DNA of 64,000 nt from Gracilaria domingensis (Eukaryota > Rhodophyta > Florideophyceae > Gracilariales > Gracilariaceae). The notes under the pieces are model-generated. The model made no database searches, was not told the DNA's origin, and worked only from the letters and a program-made list of their open reading frames with translations. The translations under genes and the position numbers were made by a program. Positions 18,981-29,200 of the stretch are shown here, piece after piece; the first letter of the stretch is position 1; each line of letters opens with the position of its first letter. The stretch is taken from the NCBI GenBank assembly GCA_022539475.1, contig VCMS01000174.1:1-64000 (forward strand), given 5' to 3'.

Positions 18981-20471
18981 TCATCCGCATAGTGCTACAG
19001 CAGTAAAACCGTAAGATTGGTTCCCATGTGTATCGCTTCTCCAATGCATATCTTGCCACTCCTCAATACCTCTGCCAAAGTCGTCGATGCTCGCCGTGTC
19101 GGCAAAGAACTCTTTCCAAGCCCATCTTGAGTCTACGCCGCCCTCAATCCCTTTAGCTGTCAGTACGATCCACATCAACAACAGTACCACACATATGATC
19201 AGGCTCGGCACAATTCCAATCCAAGGCCGGTTGTAAAATGCCAGGGGACTGCTCTCATCCCTCAACTGCACGTATCCATCGGCGGTCAGAGCCAGTCCGT
19301 CTCCCTTCCCAGTAGGGAACATCACCGAGCGAATCAGGTTCGTTATGTACAGAAACTTCAACACTTTTTCATCCGATTCATCGTTCCATGCATATGTCTC
19401 TTTGAGATCCAAGTCTCTCAGATCGAGGAACAGGGTGACAAACTTTTTCTTTTCCGCCGACTGTCTTGGAACAAGGGAGGGGCGCAATAATCTTCTTTGC
19501 GATTTGTTCCTCACGTTAGTAGATCTTGGAGCATTCTTAGAGTTCACGGCCAGAAGAATGGATGCGTTCGTCCGCTCAAATCGCGATACTAGCGCAGACT
19601 GGATTTGCTTTTCAGTGGCGTGTTGGGCGCCGACGTAGAAGCGCCCATTCTTTAGCAAAAGCCCGATGGTCGTCTTCTGGCTGAAGGCAAGATCTTTATC
19701 AGTGACTGTGAGTGCGAGGAAGTTTGAGTCTTGTTCCTGAAGCGTTATCATCATCTGGCTTTCTTCGAACGCAGTTGCATCCTCGCTAGCCGGGAGAAAA
19801 GTGTTCGTGACGCAAATCTGCATATCTGCTCGAGACTCAAAGCCCGCCTTCTCGGTCAATGGCCCCTGGTTTGAGCACGTATTCTCAAGATGTGGGAAGA
19901 TGACATCACAACCGCGATCTTCAAACTCGATGACTGGAACTTCCGTAATGCCCGCCTGGTAGACGCGGTTCTGGTTCGTGGCCAGAAAGATAAACAAGAA
20001 CTCCACGCAAACGGTAAAGACTCCGACAAGAACCAGCAAGGCATACTTCCATTTAGCATACGAACGCAGCGGCTTTGATTGTTGCATGTGGTTGCTCTTT
20101 TCCTCATCGCGTCCTCCACGTCGGCATCGCGAAACGCACAGCGAAAGCAGGGTTATTGGGTTGGAAAACGTTTCCAAGAGATGACGTCTGAGAATAACGC
20201 GTTTGGTGACCTCGCCATGTCGGGCACGCACGGTCACTCGAAAGACAATGTCCATGAAGAGAAGGAGGGAGAGCGATGTAATGGCGGCAGTGATGAGGGA
20301 TACGGTGTTCTCGCTGAGGTTGAAGTTGAGAGGATCGTTAAAATGCGGCTCGTAGAAACCTTGGATCCTCCAGCGGCCACCGTCGTCGAGCCCGTTGCCC
20401 GAGCATAAGGTTTCGCGGAATGACGCGGTGCGTCGAACTGTGCTGAAGGCTTGGCTTTCGGCGTGGTACAT
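18981..20471 (-). CDS. Predicted multi-pass membrane protein, N-terminus uncertain
   Basis: 496 residues from the first in-frame ATG at 20471. The same frame is open to about 20641 and reads like protein (WPLQPRFVTLFAKLQ, then CDHPDGRTAMYHAESQAF), with no ATG in that part, so a short upstream exon is likely. Counted from the ATG, hydrophobic segments lie at about 56-76 (SLITAAITSLSLLLFMDIVF), 135-157 (ALLVLVGVFTVCVEFLFIFL) and 420-443 (GIVPSLIICVVLLLMWIVL). A basic loop separates the first two. A region of about 260 residues with Cys pairs (RGCDVIF, NTCSNQG, DMQICVTN) lies between the second and third and is probably extracytoplasmic. The arrangement matches the gene at 11770-13347. No named family recognised. 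Confidence 0.78.
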   Translation of the reverse strand: MYHAESQAFSTVRRTASFRETLCSGNGLDDGGRWRIQGFYEPHFNDPLNFNLSENTVSLITAAITSLSLLLFMDIVFRVTVRARHGEVTKRVILRRHLLETFSNPITLLSLCVSRCRRGGRDEEKSNHMQQSKPLRSYAKWKYALLVLVGVFTVCVEFLFIFLATNQNRVYQAGITEVPVIEFEDRGCDVIFPHLENTCSNQGPLTEKAGFESRADMQICVTNTFLPASEDATAFEESQMMITLQEQDSNFLALTVTDKDLAFSQKTTIGLLLKNGRFYVGAQHATEKQIQSALVSRFERTNASILLAVNSKNAPRSTNVRNKSQRRLLRPSLVPRQSAEKKKFVTLFLDLRDLDLKETYAWNDESDEKVLKFLYITNLIRSVMFPTGKGDGLALTADGYVQLRDESSPLAFYNRPWIGIVPSLIICVVLLLMWIVLTAKGIEGGVDSRWAWKEFFADTASIDDFGRGIEEWQDMHWRSDTHGNQSYGFTAVALCG

Positions 20472-20641
20472 CGCGGTGCGGCCGTCGGGATGGTCGCAGA
20501 ACAAGATCGTTTCAGATAGGCATTGTAGTTTGGCAAAAAGCGTGACGAAGCGAGGTTGAAGCGGCCATGATCTGCGACGCTTGGCGTCATAAAGGCTGAC
20601 TTTACACCATACTGCACGTGGGGTGGCGATGGTTAGTGGTC

Positions 20642-21339
20642 AAAGCCGGCTGTTGGGCGTCACGTACTTCGCACATTCGCGCGATTGACGGAATTCAATT
20701 TCAGGTTACGGACTCACACAAGGACGGAGCGGGGCTGAGAACCTGCAGTCGCCCAACAAGAACGTCAGTTTGTCGCATTGCTCCAAGGAAAGCGCCACCA
20801 CGCAATTCTCAATTCAACTCCTTCAACGCGAGGGGCGCAGCTGCCGATTGTTGTACCCGTCAGCTTGACAGTGTCAAGCAGTGTTCCAAAAAAATAATGT
20901 GCCGTTGCCACGACGCCAGCTAACGCTACGTAATTCACGCATACACACATGCCACGCAAGTGGAGTGAGATACATATCTCTCCAACAATTCATACTAAAA
21001 TCCACGACAGTTTGAGGTTGGGAACTTCTTACAAGTTCAATCAATGATGTTCTATATTCGATATCTGTGTTAATGTTCGAGCTAGCTGTTTTCGTCTGTT
21101 CTGGACGCGCCGAAAGGTTTTAGTAAAGATATAATGAAGGTTCTATCGGGAAGGAAATGGTCGGCGATCAAAAGCTAGGGCGATGAATTAAATAAGTGCG
21201 ACGGCTTGTTGCTCAGGATCGAGACATGAGATCACAAGTTCAATGTCTCTCAGAATGGAACTGACCAATTTGCCAAACTGCTTCTCTGTGGACAGTTATC
21301 TCTGGCACGAAAAGCAAACCGAATAGGATAGTTCATAGA
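20642..21339. other. Intergenic region
   Basis: No gene supported. It may contain a first exon of the membrane-protein gene to the left. Confidence 0.5.
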
Positions 21340-22224
21340 TCAAGTTGAGAAGCGAAAAGCAGAGAATTCATATCTGGCCAATCCGTCTCTCACCGTCTCC
21401 ATGTCTTTCAGAGCTTGACGTAGCTTGCTTCCGCAAGAGCACATATCGTTCTCTAACTTGTCGTTGATGAGATCTTGTTTCTTCCACCATTCTACTACAA
21501 CATATCTCATTCTTGTTGCTTCATCCCGAATTCTCCTTACAATCTGCTCGCGGAATACGAGATTAACTCCGAAGGGCAAATCAATGATGGTGAAATGAGG
21601 CATGCGAAGTTTGTGAATATCGGGAAGTATCAGTCTCTCGTTCTGTTCGTCCAACTGGCTTGCGAGGTAGGGGCTGCGATCAACAGCCCTCGAAAGCCAC
21701 TTAGCCGCAGTTGAAACACACCTGTTCGTGAATTCTTGCATGTACAATCGTGGAACAGTTTGCGTCAGCTGTGCCGCATGTCGTGGCAAGCGTCTGTTGC
21801 CTGTTGCCGCTTGTCGATTGTCGACATAGACTGAGATCAAGTAATCCATATGGTTCGAAACAGAGAGGAGCAAATTGGCAGAGTCTTCCAGGTACTTTGC
21901 TGCATTGGTTTGATCAGCAAAAGTGGAGCGTATCAGCCTCAAGTCACAAAGAAGGGTGCTCAATGTTTGCAGGAAAGGTTCGATACTTTGCGAATTCGGG
22001 TATAGCTGTTCCAAGAGCCTGAACGTTCGACTGTCCTCCTTGGTCCAGCATAGGGCTTCGCTTCGCGGTTGACTTGCTTCCTGATCTTTCAGATACAAGT
22101 AGGAGAAAAATAGGAGACGCCGTTTAGCGGATGACATAAACGGAGAAGTAGAATACGCTGCCCTGAGCGAGCGAACAGCCACACAGTCCAAATCGAGTAG
22201 ATTGGTTGAAAGGTCGAGCTGCAT
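21340..22224 (-). CDS. Hypothetical protein, about 294 residues
   Basis: The ATG at 22224 (MQLDLSTNLLDLDCVAVRSL) is preferred over a GTG 24 nt upstream. The protein looks mostly helical, without signal peptide or membrane segment. Notable stretches are LEDSANLLLSVSNHMDYLIS in the middle and LPDIHKLRMPHFTIIDLPFG, then EQIVRRIRDEATRMRYVVVE near the C-terminus. The end has CSCGSKL. No family recognised. Composition is normal for a host gene and no retroelement motif is present. Upstream exons cannot be excluded. Confidence 0.6.
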   Translation of the reverse strand: MQLDLSTNLLDLDCVAVRSLRAAYSTSPFMSSAKRRLLFFSYLYLKDQEASQPRSEALCWTKEDSRTFRLLEQLYPNSQSIEPFLQTLSTLLCDLRLIRSTFADQTNAAKYLEDSANLLLSVSNHMDYLISVYVDNRQAATGNRRLPRHAAQLTQTVPRLYMQEFTNRCVSTAAKWLSRAVDRSPYLASQLDEQNERLILPDIHKLRMPHFTIIDLPFGVNLVFREQIVRRIRDEATRMRYVVVEWWKKQDLINDKLENDMCSCGSKLRQALKDMETVRDGLARYEFSAFRFST

Positions 22225-23517
22225 GGCGACGCACGATGGTTCGAACACGGTACGTCGATAAATGGATGCGAACTGAGCGATTTGCGTTCACAGGACGTGA
22301 TTCGGAGCGCAGAACGCACGAGGCCAAACACGAGAAACGTGAGCGGAGCGTCATGATCAAAAGGAGGAAACGGTGGAATCCGGCCTGCAGGCCAGTGCAG
22401 TGGCAGTTGATCACAGGTTCAGCTTAGCTCAGCTCTGCTCAGCTGCTGAAGGGACGGGCTCCCGGCAGACCATCTGTGGTGCGCCCTGGTGGCGTTTTGC
22501 TTGGAATCAAGAAGTGATCCGCGGTCAGGGCAGATGCCGACAGAGCATCCGTTACGCAACAACATTATCTACGCATCGGCTCAGCTCCGCGCAGCTCCGC
22601 TCAGAGCTGAGAGCGCAGGAGCCGCTGCTTGGCGCGGGAGGCGATGGCTCGTTCGCTCCTGCGCGCAGGCGTCGGCCACGGCGCCACGCGTGCCAGCACG
22701 GGCGGCAGACAGACGCAACGACGCAACCAAGACGTCGACCTCGGCGGCGCAATCACGCCAATAGGCGCATACCACACCCGACGACACGTGGCCACAACGC
22801 CGTAAGCATGATTGTGCATGACGCAATGTAAGTCGAATGAACTTGAGGACCCAATCAATTTACAACTACAACCTCGCGATTAGAGTTCACTGCCTTTCGA
22901 ATCTCCCGAAAGGCATCCTGTGTAGAGACGGCTGTCTAATTCTGCGTTCCCGGAGCCTACTAGTTTTCTTTATCGTTTCCAATGCTCCGTATCAATACGC
23001 TCTATTTCACGTGCAAAGATCTACACATTTACGTCAATCATTCTCCTGCCCTAAGAAGAGAAGCCAACGGCGTATGAGCGTGACCACTAAAGCTTGGGAA
23101 CTTACAAATATCCATTGAACGTTAGGAACGAAGCACAGAATGACTTCTGTATCCTTACTTGCATTCAACGAAACAGATCTAGATACGAAGGTTTCACCAC
23201 GCAAGGCAATCTAGGAATTTCAGTCAAGTCAAGAAGGGTCTTAGTTTCTCGCTCTCATTCCAAAAACATTCTCATAATATCTTCATCGCCTCAAAACTCT
23301 GAAGTAGTTTGTATGAGAAAAGTAATCCAAAGGAGCTAGTTGGAGAGCACAACTTCTTCTTTTCTTTCTGCATTCGAAAAGAAGAGAGTCCCCTACAATT
23401 TGACCCCCGTACTTCAGTATATATTGACATGTACACAGTGCACCGCACTATTTGCTTTCATAGGAACCTAAATACTAAATATCGACGTACTTGTCCATCC
23501 ACGAACCAAACAAGAAA
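22225..23517. other. Intergenic region with CAGCT/GCTCAG-rich tract
   Basis: Between a minus- and a plus-strand gene, so promoters may lie here. 22418-22450 and 22575-22612 are rich in GCTCAGCT-type motifs and could fold. No supported gene. Confidence 0.5.
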
Positions 23518-24372
23518 ATGTCATCAGCTTTCGTACATTCCCCAGATTATACTGGACAAACTATCAATGGAAGGTGGAAGATACAATATTTGATTGGTAT
23601 CGGTGGATTTGGGGCTGTCTATGCTGCTAGAGATAGGTTGAGACGACACTCCTCCGTAGTCATAAAATTTGAATACGCACATAGCGAACAAGAACTCGAG
23701 GAAGTCCGAAGATGTTTGCGCGAAGAGTGGAGACACCTTCGACACTTGAATCAGGTAGCACCCCATCTACAGATACCTACAGTTTATGAGAACGGAACCC
23801 ATGACGGTACCAAGTACATTGTAATGACGAGATTTGGAGCCTCTATCGAAGAATGGCTTGAAGATAGAGACAGACCTGCTTCAAATTATACAATTCTTCA
23901 TATTACATACCAGATATACAATATCATTCGTGGCATGCACCAGAAACGTATTGCTCATGGTGATGTCTCAGAACGAAATATTTTGTTTGGAAGAAGTAGA
24001 AACGATCGCAAATCTGTGTTCGCCATAGACTTGGGGAATTCTGGCCGGGATGATGAGAGTTTAGAAATGGATGATGTTGGTGAGTTATGCCATGTCATGG
24101 TGAAGATGTTCAGGAACGGGGTCGATGGACTCATTCCAGATCGGCACCGTGGCGGTATTTTCTGGATTTCGCTCTCCGCGTTCCAGAGAGACCGGATTTT
24201 GGAGAACCTCGAAAAAGCGTTTGACTCACGAGAGAGTAATGGTGCGCCAATTCCAGATCCGGTTCGTACCCTGGTGCAACACGTGGTGAGCGGAGACGAG
24301 ATAGATTACTCTCGAATATCCAGGCTGCTCAGGCGTGCGCTTCGAGAGGCCAAGGCACAGCAGCGGCGTTGA
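23518..24372 (+). CDS. Protein kinase, VRK/CK1-like
   Basis: 284 residues from the ATG at 23518; an upstream TTG is not used. The kinase domain fills the protein. The glycine loop is IGIGGFGAVYAARD (about 26-39) and the ATP-binding lysine is Lys50 in VVIKFE. The catalytic loop is HGDVSERN (147-154), with HGD in place of HRD as in VRK kinases. The metal-binding motif is DLG (171-173) rather than DFG. An APE motif is not obvious and the C-lobe is short. Asp149, Asn154 and Asp171 are present, so activity is possible. It would phosphorylate Ser/Thr in unknown targets. No signal or membrane segment. Confidence 0.85.
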   Translation: MSSAFVHSPDYTGQTINGRWKIQYLIGIGGFGAVYAARDRLRRHSSVVIKFEYAHSEQELEEVRRCLREEWRHLRHLNQVAPHLQIPTVYENGTHDGTKYIVMTRFGASIEEWLEDRDRPASNYTILHITYQIYNIIRGMHQKRIAHGDVSERNILFGRSRNDRKSVFAIDLGNSGRDDESLEMDDVGELCHVMVKMFRNGVDGLIPDRHRGGIFWISLSAFQRDRILENLEKAFDSRESNGAPIPDPVRTLVQHVVSGDEIDYSRISRLLRRALREAKAQQRR

Positions 24373-26257
24373 CTTCTGTTACTCCAAGATTCACGAATGA
24401 TATCATCAGATGTCGGGCAGTCAGGCTCTAGTCTAAGGTTTGTCCGGTACGCCAAGAATTGTCTCGAAGCATGTCGATATTTTCCAATTCAGAATAGAAA
24501 GTGCGATATTCAGCATTTGCCTTCCACGCGCCAGCTTTCCGGCACTTCGAACCTTTCAGGCCCCAGCCTTTCGGTACTTTGTATCTTCCCCGATCCCCTT
24601 CGACGCATTCTTGCCTTGACGTTCATGGCGCCTTAAAAGGGGTTTCAATCACCCACACCGCCCACCCTGGGAGCAGTGATGTTTCCATAAAACACACTGA
24701 ACGCGCAAAGCGCTGCTTTGCGGAGAACCAGAGCATTCGGAGCACCTGCTCGCTCTGGGTCTCCCACACTTCCCAAAGAAGAAAGATCGCTCTGAGAGCC
24801 TAACGATAGAGAAAAATAACAATCGGTAGCCGCGCCTACAAGAAAACCTTACAGTGATAAGGCAAATGCGTGTCTTACGATATAAAAAACGAGTGAAAAG
24901 TAAAGCAATATTTTATGATTTTGAGCTTTCTCTGTTTTCGAAGAAAAAGTCCAAGCAAGAGCAAACAAGTGTGCTAATGAGAGCGCAGATTTCACGCTGG
25001 ACAGCGAGGATGTATGTTCCATGGATGGGGCACGGACTTCGCGCCGGCACACGCACGTGTGTTCTTGGACCCAACCACAATGAGCCAAGCAGGAAAAGAC
25101 TTCAAGTTCAAATTGCCAAAAGCGCGCGTTCCCGCCGCAGACAAGCTTGCATATCTCGATATCACCCGCCATACCAGCCGCAACTCAGCATATGCGCCGT
25201 GTCTTGACAGTTGCACGTAGCCATCACCGTGAGCCCCTGATGTAATGGGTACACGGTACAGACCCGACGCCAGATATTTTTTACAGAACAGCTTTAGTTT
25301 ACGAGAATGGTAGGAATGGTTACCGTTTCCGCTTACTATTCATGGTTCGGCTCAGGTGGTTCTCACACAGAACGAGGTTCTTCTTCGTTGATAAACACGC
25401 AGCGGTCAGAGCAAGCTTGAGAACTCGATGCGGGTACCTCGTCTCGAGTAGTTCTTGAGAGAGCTCGCGAAGTTGACGTATGTGAAAGTCATGTGAATTT
25501 CTGATTTCTGAAGATACGACGTCAGTGACGAAGACTAGGGTCGCACGCTATATGCAGTAAGAACGATGAGCGGCGTAACCGTGTCTTCGTAGTTGCTCAG
25601 TTGCCAAAAAAGCATATGTCTTGTTTAGCAGCAACTGTCCGAGAACAATACGTTCGGTATGTAAGTGCACGTTGCGCGAGTTGTAACCAACCTGGGTGGC
25701 CAACTATGGAAAGGTACAGATATCTGTTCGAGATGTCCGCATAGATGCCGCGAGCACTAGAACAGCTAGATCGAGAAGCTGCATCGAAATAGATACACGA
25801 CTGTGACATTTCAACCATCATTGGCGGTTGGCGAAAACAAGCAAGGGCCCCAACAAGCAATGCTTCCACCTTCACATCACCGAAGGGGGCTTTAGCCGCG
25901 GATGGTAGTGCCTACGTAAGGCGCAGCTCAACATGCGGCCACCACATGTGGGACGATCGTGATATTGCAGAGGCGAGCTGTGCAATCCGGCCCGGATCGG
26001 TTACCGGGTTGCTGGAGCGCAGCGGCAACGGATTGAAAGCCTCGGAAACGGTAGGACGGCGTTCTAACTGACGGTTAGTTGCAACCGCGCCGTCGTCGAG
26101 CGCTTTTGGTACGCGCTACTACGGAGAACCTGCACCTGCCAGTGACAAAAGAGGCAACGGAATACGGCGTCTTCAAAACACCATCTACGTTTTTCTCAGT
26201 GTACCAAAGTGTGAACGTCCATCTTATGAGCACTGTTCTCAACCACTGCCCAGTGGT
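24373..26257. other. Intergenic region
   Basis: Lies between the convergent kinase and Sel1-repeat genes. Short frames lack domain features. No tRNA or repeat was identified. Confidence 0.55.
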
Positions 26258-29200
26258 TCAGTTCACATTGCCACCCTCCTCAATCGCTCTCTCGTACAGC
26301 GCTTGTGCCCGCACAGCGTCAACGCCCACACCATCAGCGCCTTTCTTCAGAAGCATTGCCAAGTTGTTCATTGCGTCCACATCGCCACCCTCCTCAATCG
26401 CTCTCTCGTACAGCGCTTGTGCCCGCACAGCGTCAACGCCCACACCATCAGCGCCTTCCTCAAGAAGCATTGCCAAGTTGAACATTGCGGCCACATCGCC
26501 ACCCTCCTCAATCGCTCTCTCGTACAGCGCTTGTGCCCGCACAGCGTCAACGCCCACACCATCAGCGCCTTTCTTCAGAAGCATTGCCAAGTTGTTCATT
26601 GCGTCCACATCGCCACCCTCCTCAATCGCTCTCTCGTACAGCGCTTGTGCCCGCACAGCGTCGACGCCCACACCATCAGAGCCGTTCTCAAGAAGCATTG
26701 CCAGCAGGTTGGACGCACTTGAGTGAGACGTTTTCACTGATCTCTCAAGGAGACGGACAACATAGGGCCAGTCGCATTCCAGCTTATCTTTCTCACGCAT
26801 TGCTGACATTGTCTCGTCTGAATATATTCCGCCCTTACTTCTCGTAAGTGTCTGTTCTCGGTATCTTGATGTGCTGGTAATCCCTGCGCGAAACCTAAAC
26901 TTGTAATACTCGGCATAATGGTAGACGGCCTCGTGCGTCCTAAAACGACACAGCAACACTTCCATTAGTGTTTGAATCTGTTCGTTCCCATTTTCATGCC
27001 CATATGCGGATAAGAACACTAAGATGTCGTACAGGCTGATATCCGTTCCCGACATCTCAGAATTCAGTACAAGACGCTTACAATTTCTCAAAACGGCATT
27101 TCTCACTTCGTCATATCCTTCCGTTTCGATTCTAGATCCAGCAACCACACCAGAGGGAACGATGTAGCTCATAAACTTGTGAACCAATTGAGTCGCCCGC
27201 AAATCCGAAATACGCCCATTTCCCAGGATGAACTCCACACCCTTCTCTAGCGCTTCCACGTTCCCAAGCTGCGAAACAGCCGTTTCGTACAGCAAGAGCG
27301 CCCTCTCCCCATCAACCAGGTCTCCCGTGCACAAATCTTCTGCCTTTCTCAGCATGGCCTGCTGGTCGCCTTCTTCAAGTTCTTGTTGACCATTTCCTAG
27401 CAGGTTCTCGCTCATTCTCAAGCCCTGAGATATTGATTCACGAATCATGCTCATCGCTTGCAAAACCATAGGAGACTCGGCCTCTTCGTACGATACAACA
27501 GCCTGCGTCTGTTTCGTAAACCAAAAAATAGTGTTGCTTTGACCCCATTGGAGTCTCGTAGGTGGCAAGTTTCGTATTGGTTGACTTTTTCTCAACAACG
27601 AGTTTCGCTTCATTTCAAACATGCAAATCTCTGTCCGGAATGGTTTCCAGCCTTTCCATACTTCAAACTTTTCGTTCGCCACCGTTCTGTACCATTCGAA
27701 TTCTGTACTCATACATCCAGACGACGGTACTACTTCTAGCGAACAGTCCATATAGTGCTGCTGTTGCCATTCCTTCATGCCCTCTAGTCGCCCAATGAAC
27801 GTGTCTCGCCACCACTCCCAAACAAACTCGTCGTCGTTGTCAAGCCCAACTGAAACAATTGCCGACATCTGAGCTTCAGATTCGTTCTTATCAAGACGAA
27901 CTTGCACACGACCTTTCTGAGGCCCGCAAATTGGCTCAACGACGAGCTCTAGCTTTTCAAAACCATTGATGGTTGTTCCGGAGTCTGCATCTTCCCCAGA
28001 GCAGCACTCAATCTGGATTCCGCACCATCCATTGCATTTCGAAACAATAACTGTGTTTGGTAAGTTTTCCTCTTGCACCTCAACCTTGATTGATGGAAAG
28101 GAAAGCATACAAAGGGCCACTAGGGCAAGGCTGTCGGGGCCATGGTCTGGAACATCATCCTTCTCACATCCCATCCAACTCTCTATCTCGCTTTCCAAGT
28201 GCTCCTGAAGCTCCCACAACAACCGAGTATGGAATTGTCGCGATCGAAGAGTTGAGCTTCTCTCACCACACTTGAGGCTACGAGAAAGAGCTTTGCTTAG
28301 TACAAGCTGGAGGTAATCAGCTCCATGCTTCGCTCGCCGATCACCTGGAACACGGCCTCGGAACCTGGACGACAAATCTGTTGCGCATTCATCGCTCTTC
28401 AATTCGTTCGTCATTCTGTGCATCCATTCCGCTAGATACGATCGAACCACCTCCATTCGGTACCCCATGAATGTCATTCCAAAGTTCATACCCCAGTCAC
28501 AAATACAGTTCTCGTCACCAAACTGGTATCGAAGTCTAGCACTTTCCAACGTTCTCTGAAAGTCTCGAGTGTGAGCAAGAGAGGTATCCTCGCCCCGTCC
28601 AGGATCACAGCTTTCATTCATTGCGTTTCTTAAGTCTCCCTCATCAGTTCCCTTCCCCATTCGATCAGGAGATGCATCACTGAATACTTTCGCCCACTTG
28701 TTGTTCAGGCTCAGCATGAACTTTACTCCATCTCCAGCAACCAACGCCAACCAATTATCCACAACCTCTCCAACCCGCAGAACGTGCCTGTTCCTCGACT
28801 TTGCATGCCTCCATCCGTTTGAAAACGGGAGTGAAGGCAGAACCTGTCTCAAATCTGTCTCCTTTTCTGCCGCATCATTGCTACTTCTTGCTTCCGCTTT
28901 CAAAGGGAGTGAGAGTTGTTTCCTCAAATTTTCCAGTGCCTGGTTGAACGATTCATCCTCAATCTCAAGAGCCTCAGAATAATCTTCATCCATTTCGTGG
29001 TTTCCACGTCGTTTCGTATCTTGTTCATCACCCGCAGATTCCTGTGTGAAGACCTCGTTGTCAAGCCTCAAAGAACGCGTCCCCAAGAACAAGAGAATAG
29101 TGAGACATTCGAGCATGTTGACATCCAGCTTTTCAATCTGAGAGCAGAACTCCTTTCGAACATCCAATCTCGTCTTCTTGCTATCCAAATGTCGGCTATA

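Noticed and set aside
17203-19014. Long minus-strand and alternate plus-strand frames of 210-470 codons across the GC-rich genes
   Set aside because: They are shadows caused by very high GC; composition is Arg/Ala/Gly-rich without domains.
26079-26726. Plus-strand repeat proteins opposite the Sel1 repeats
   Set aside because: Antisense shadow of the 114-bp repeat.
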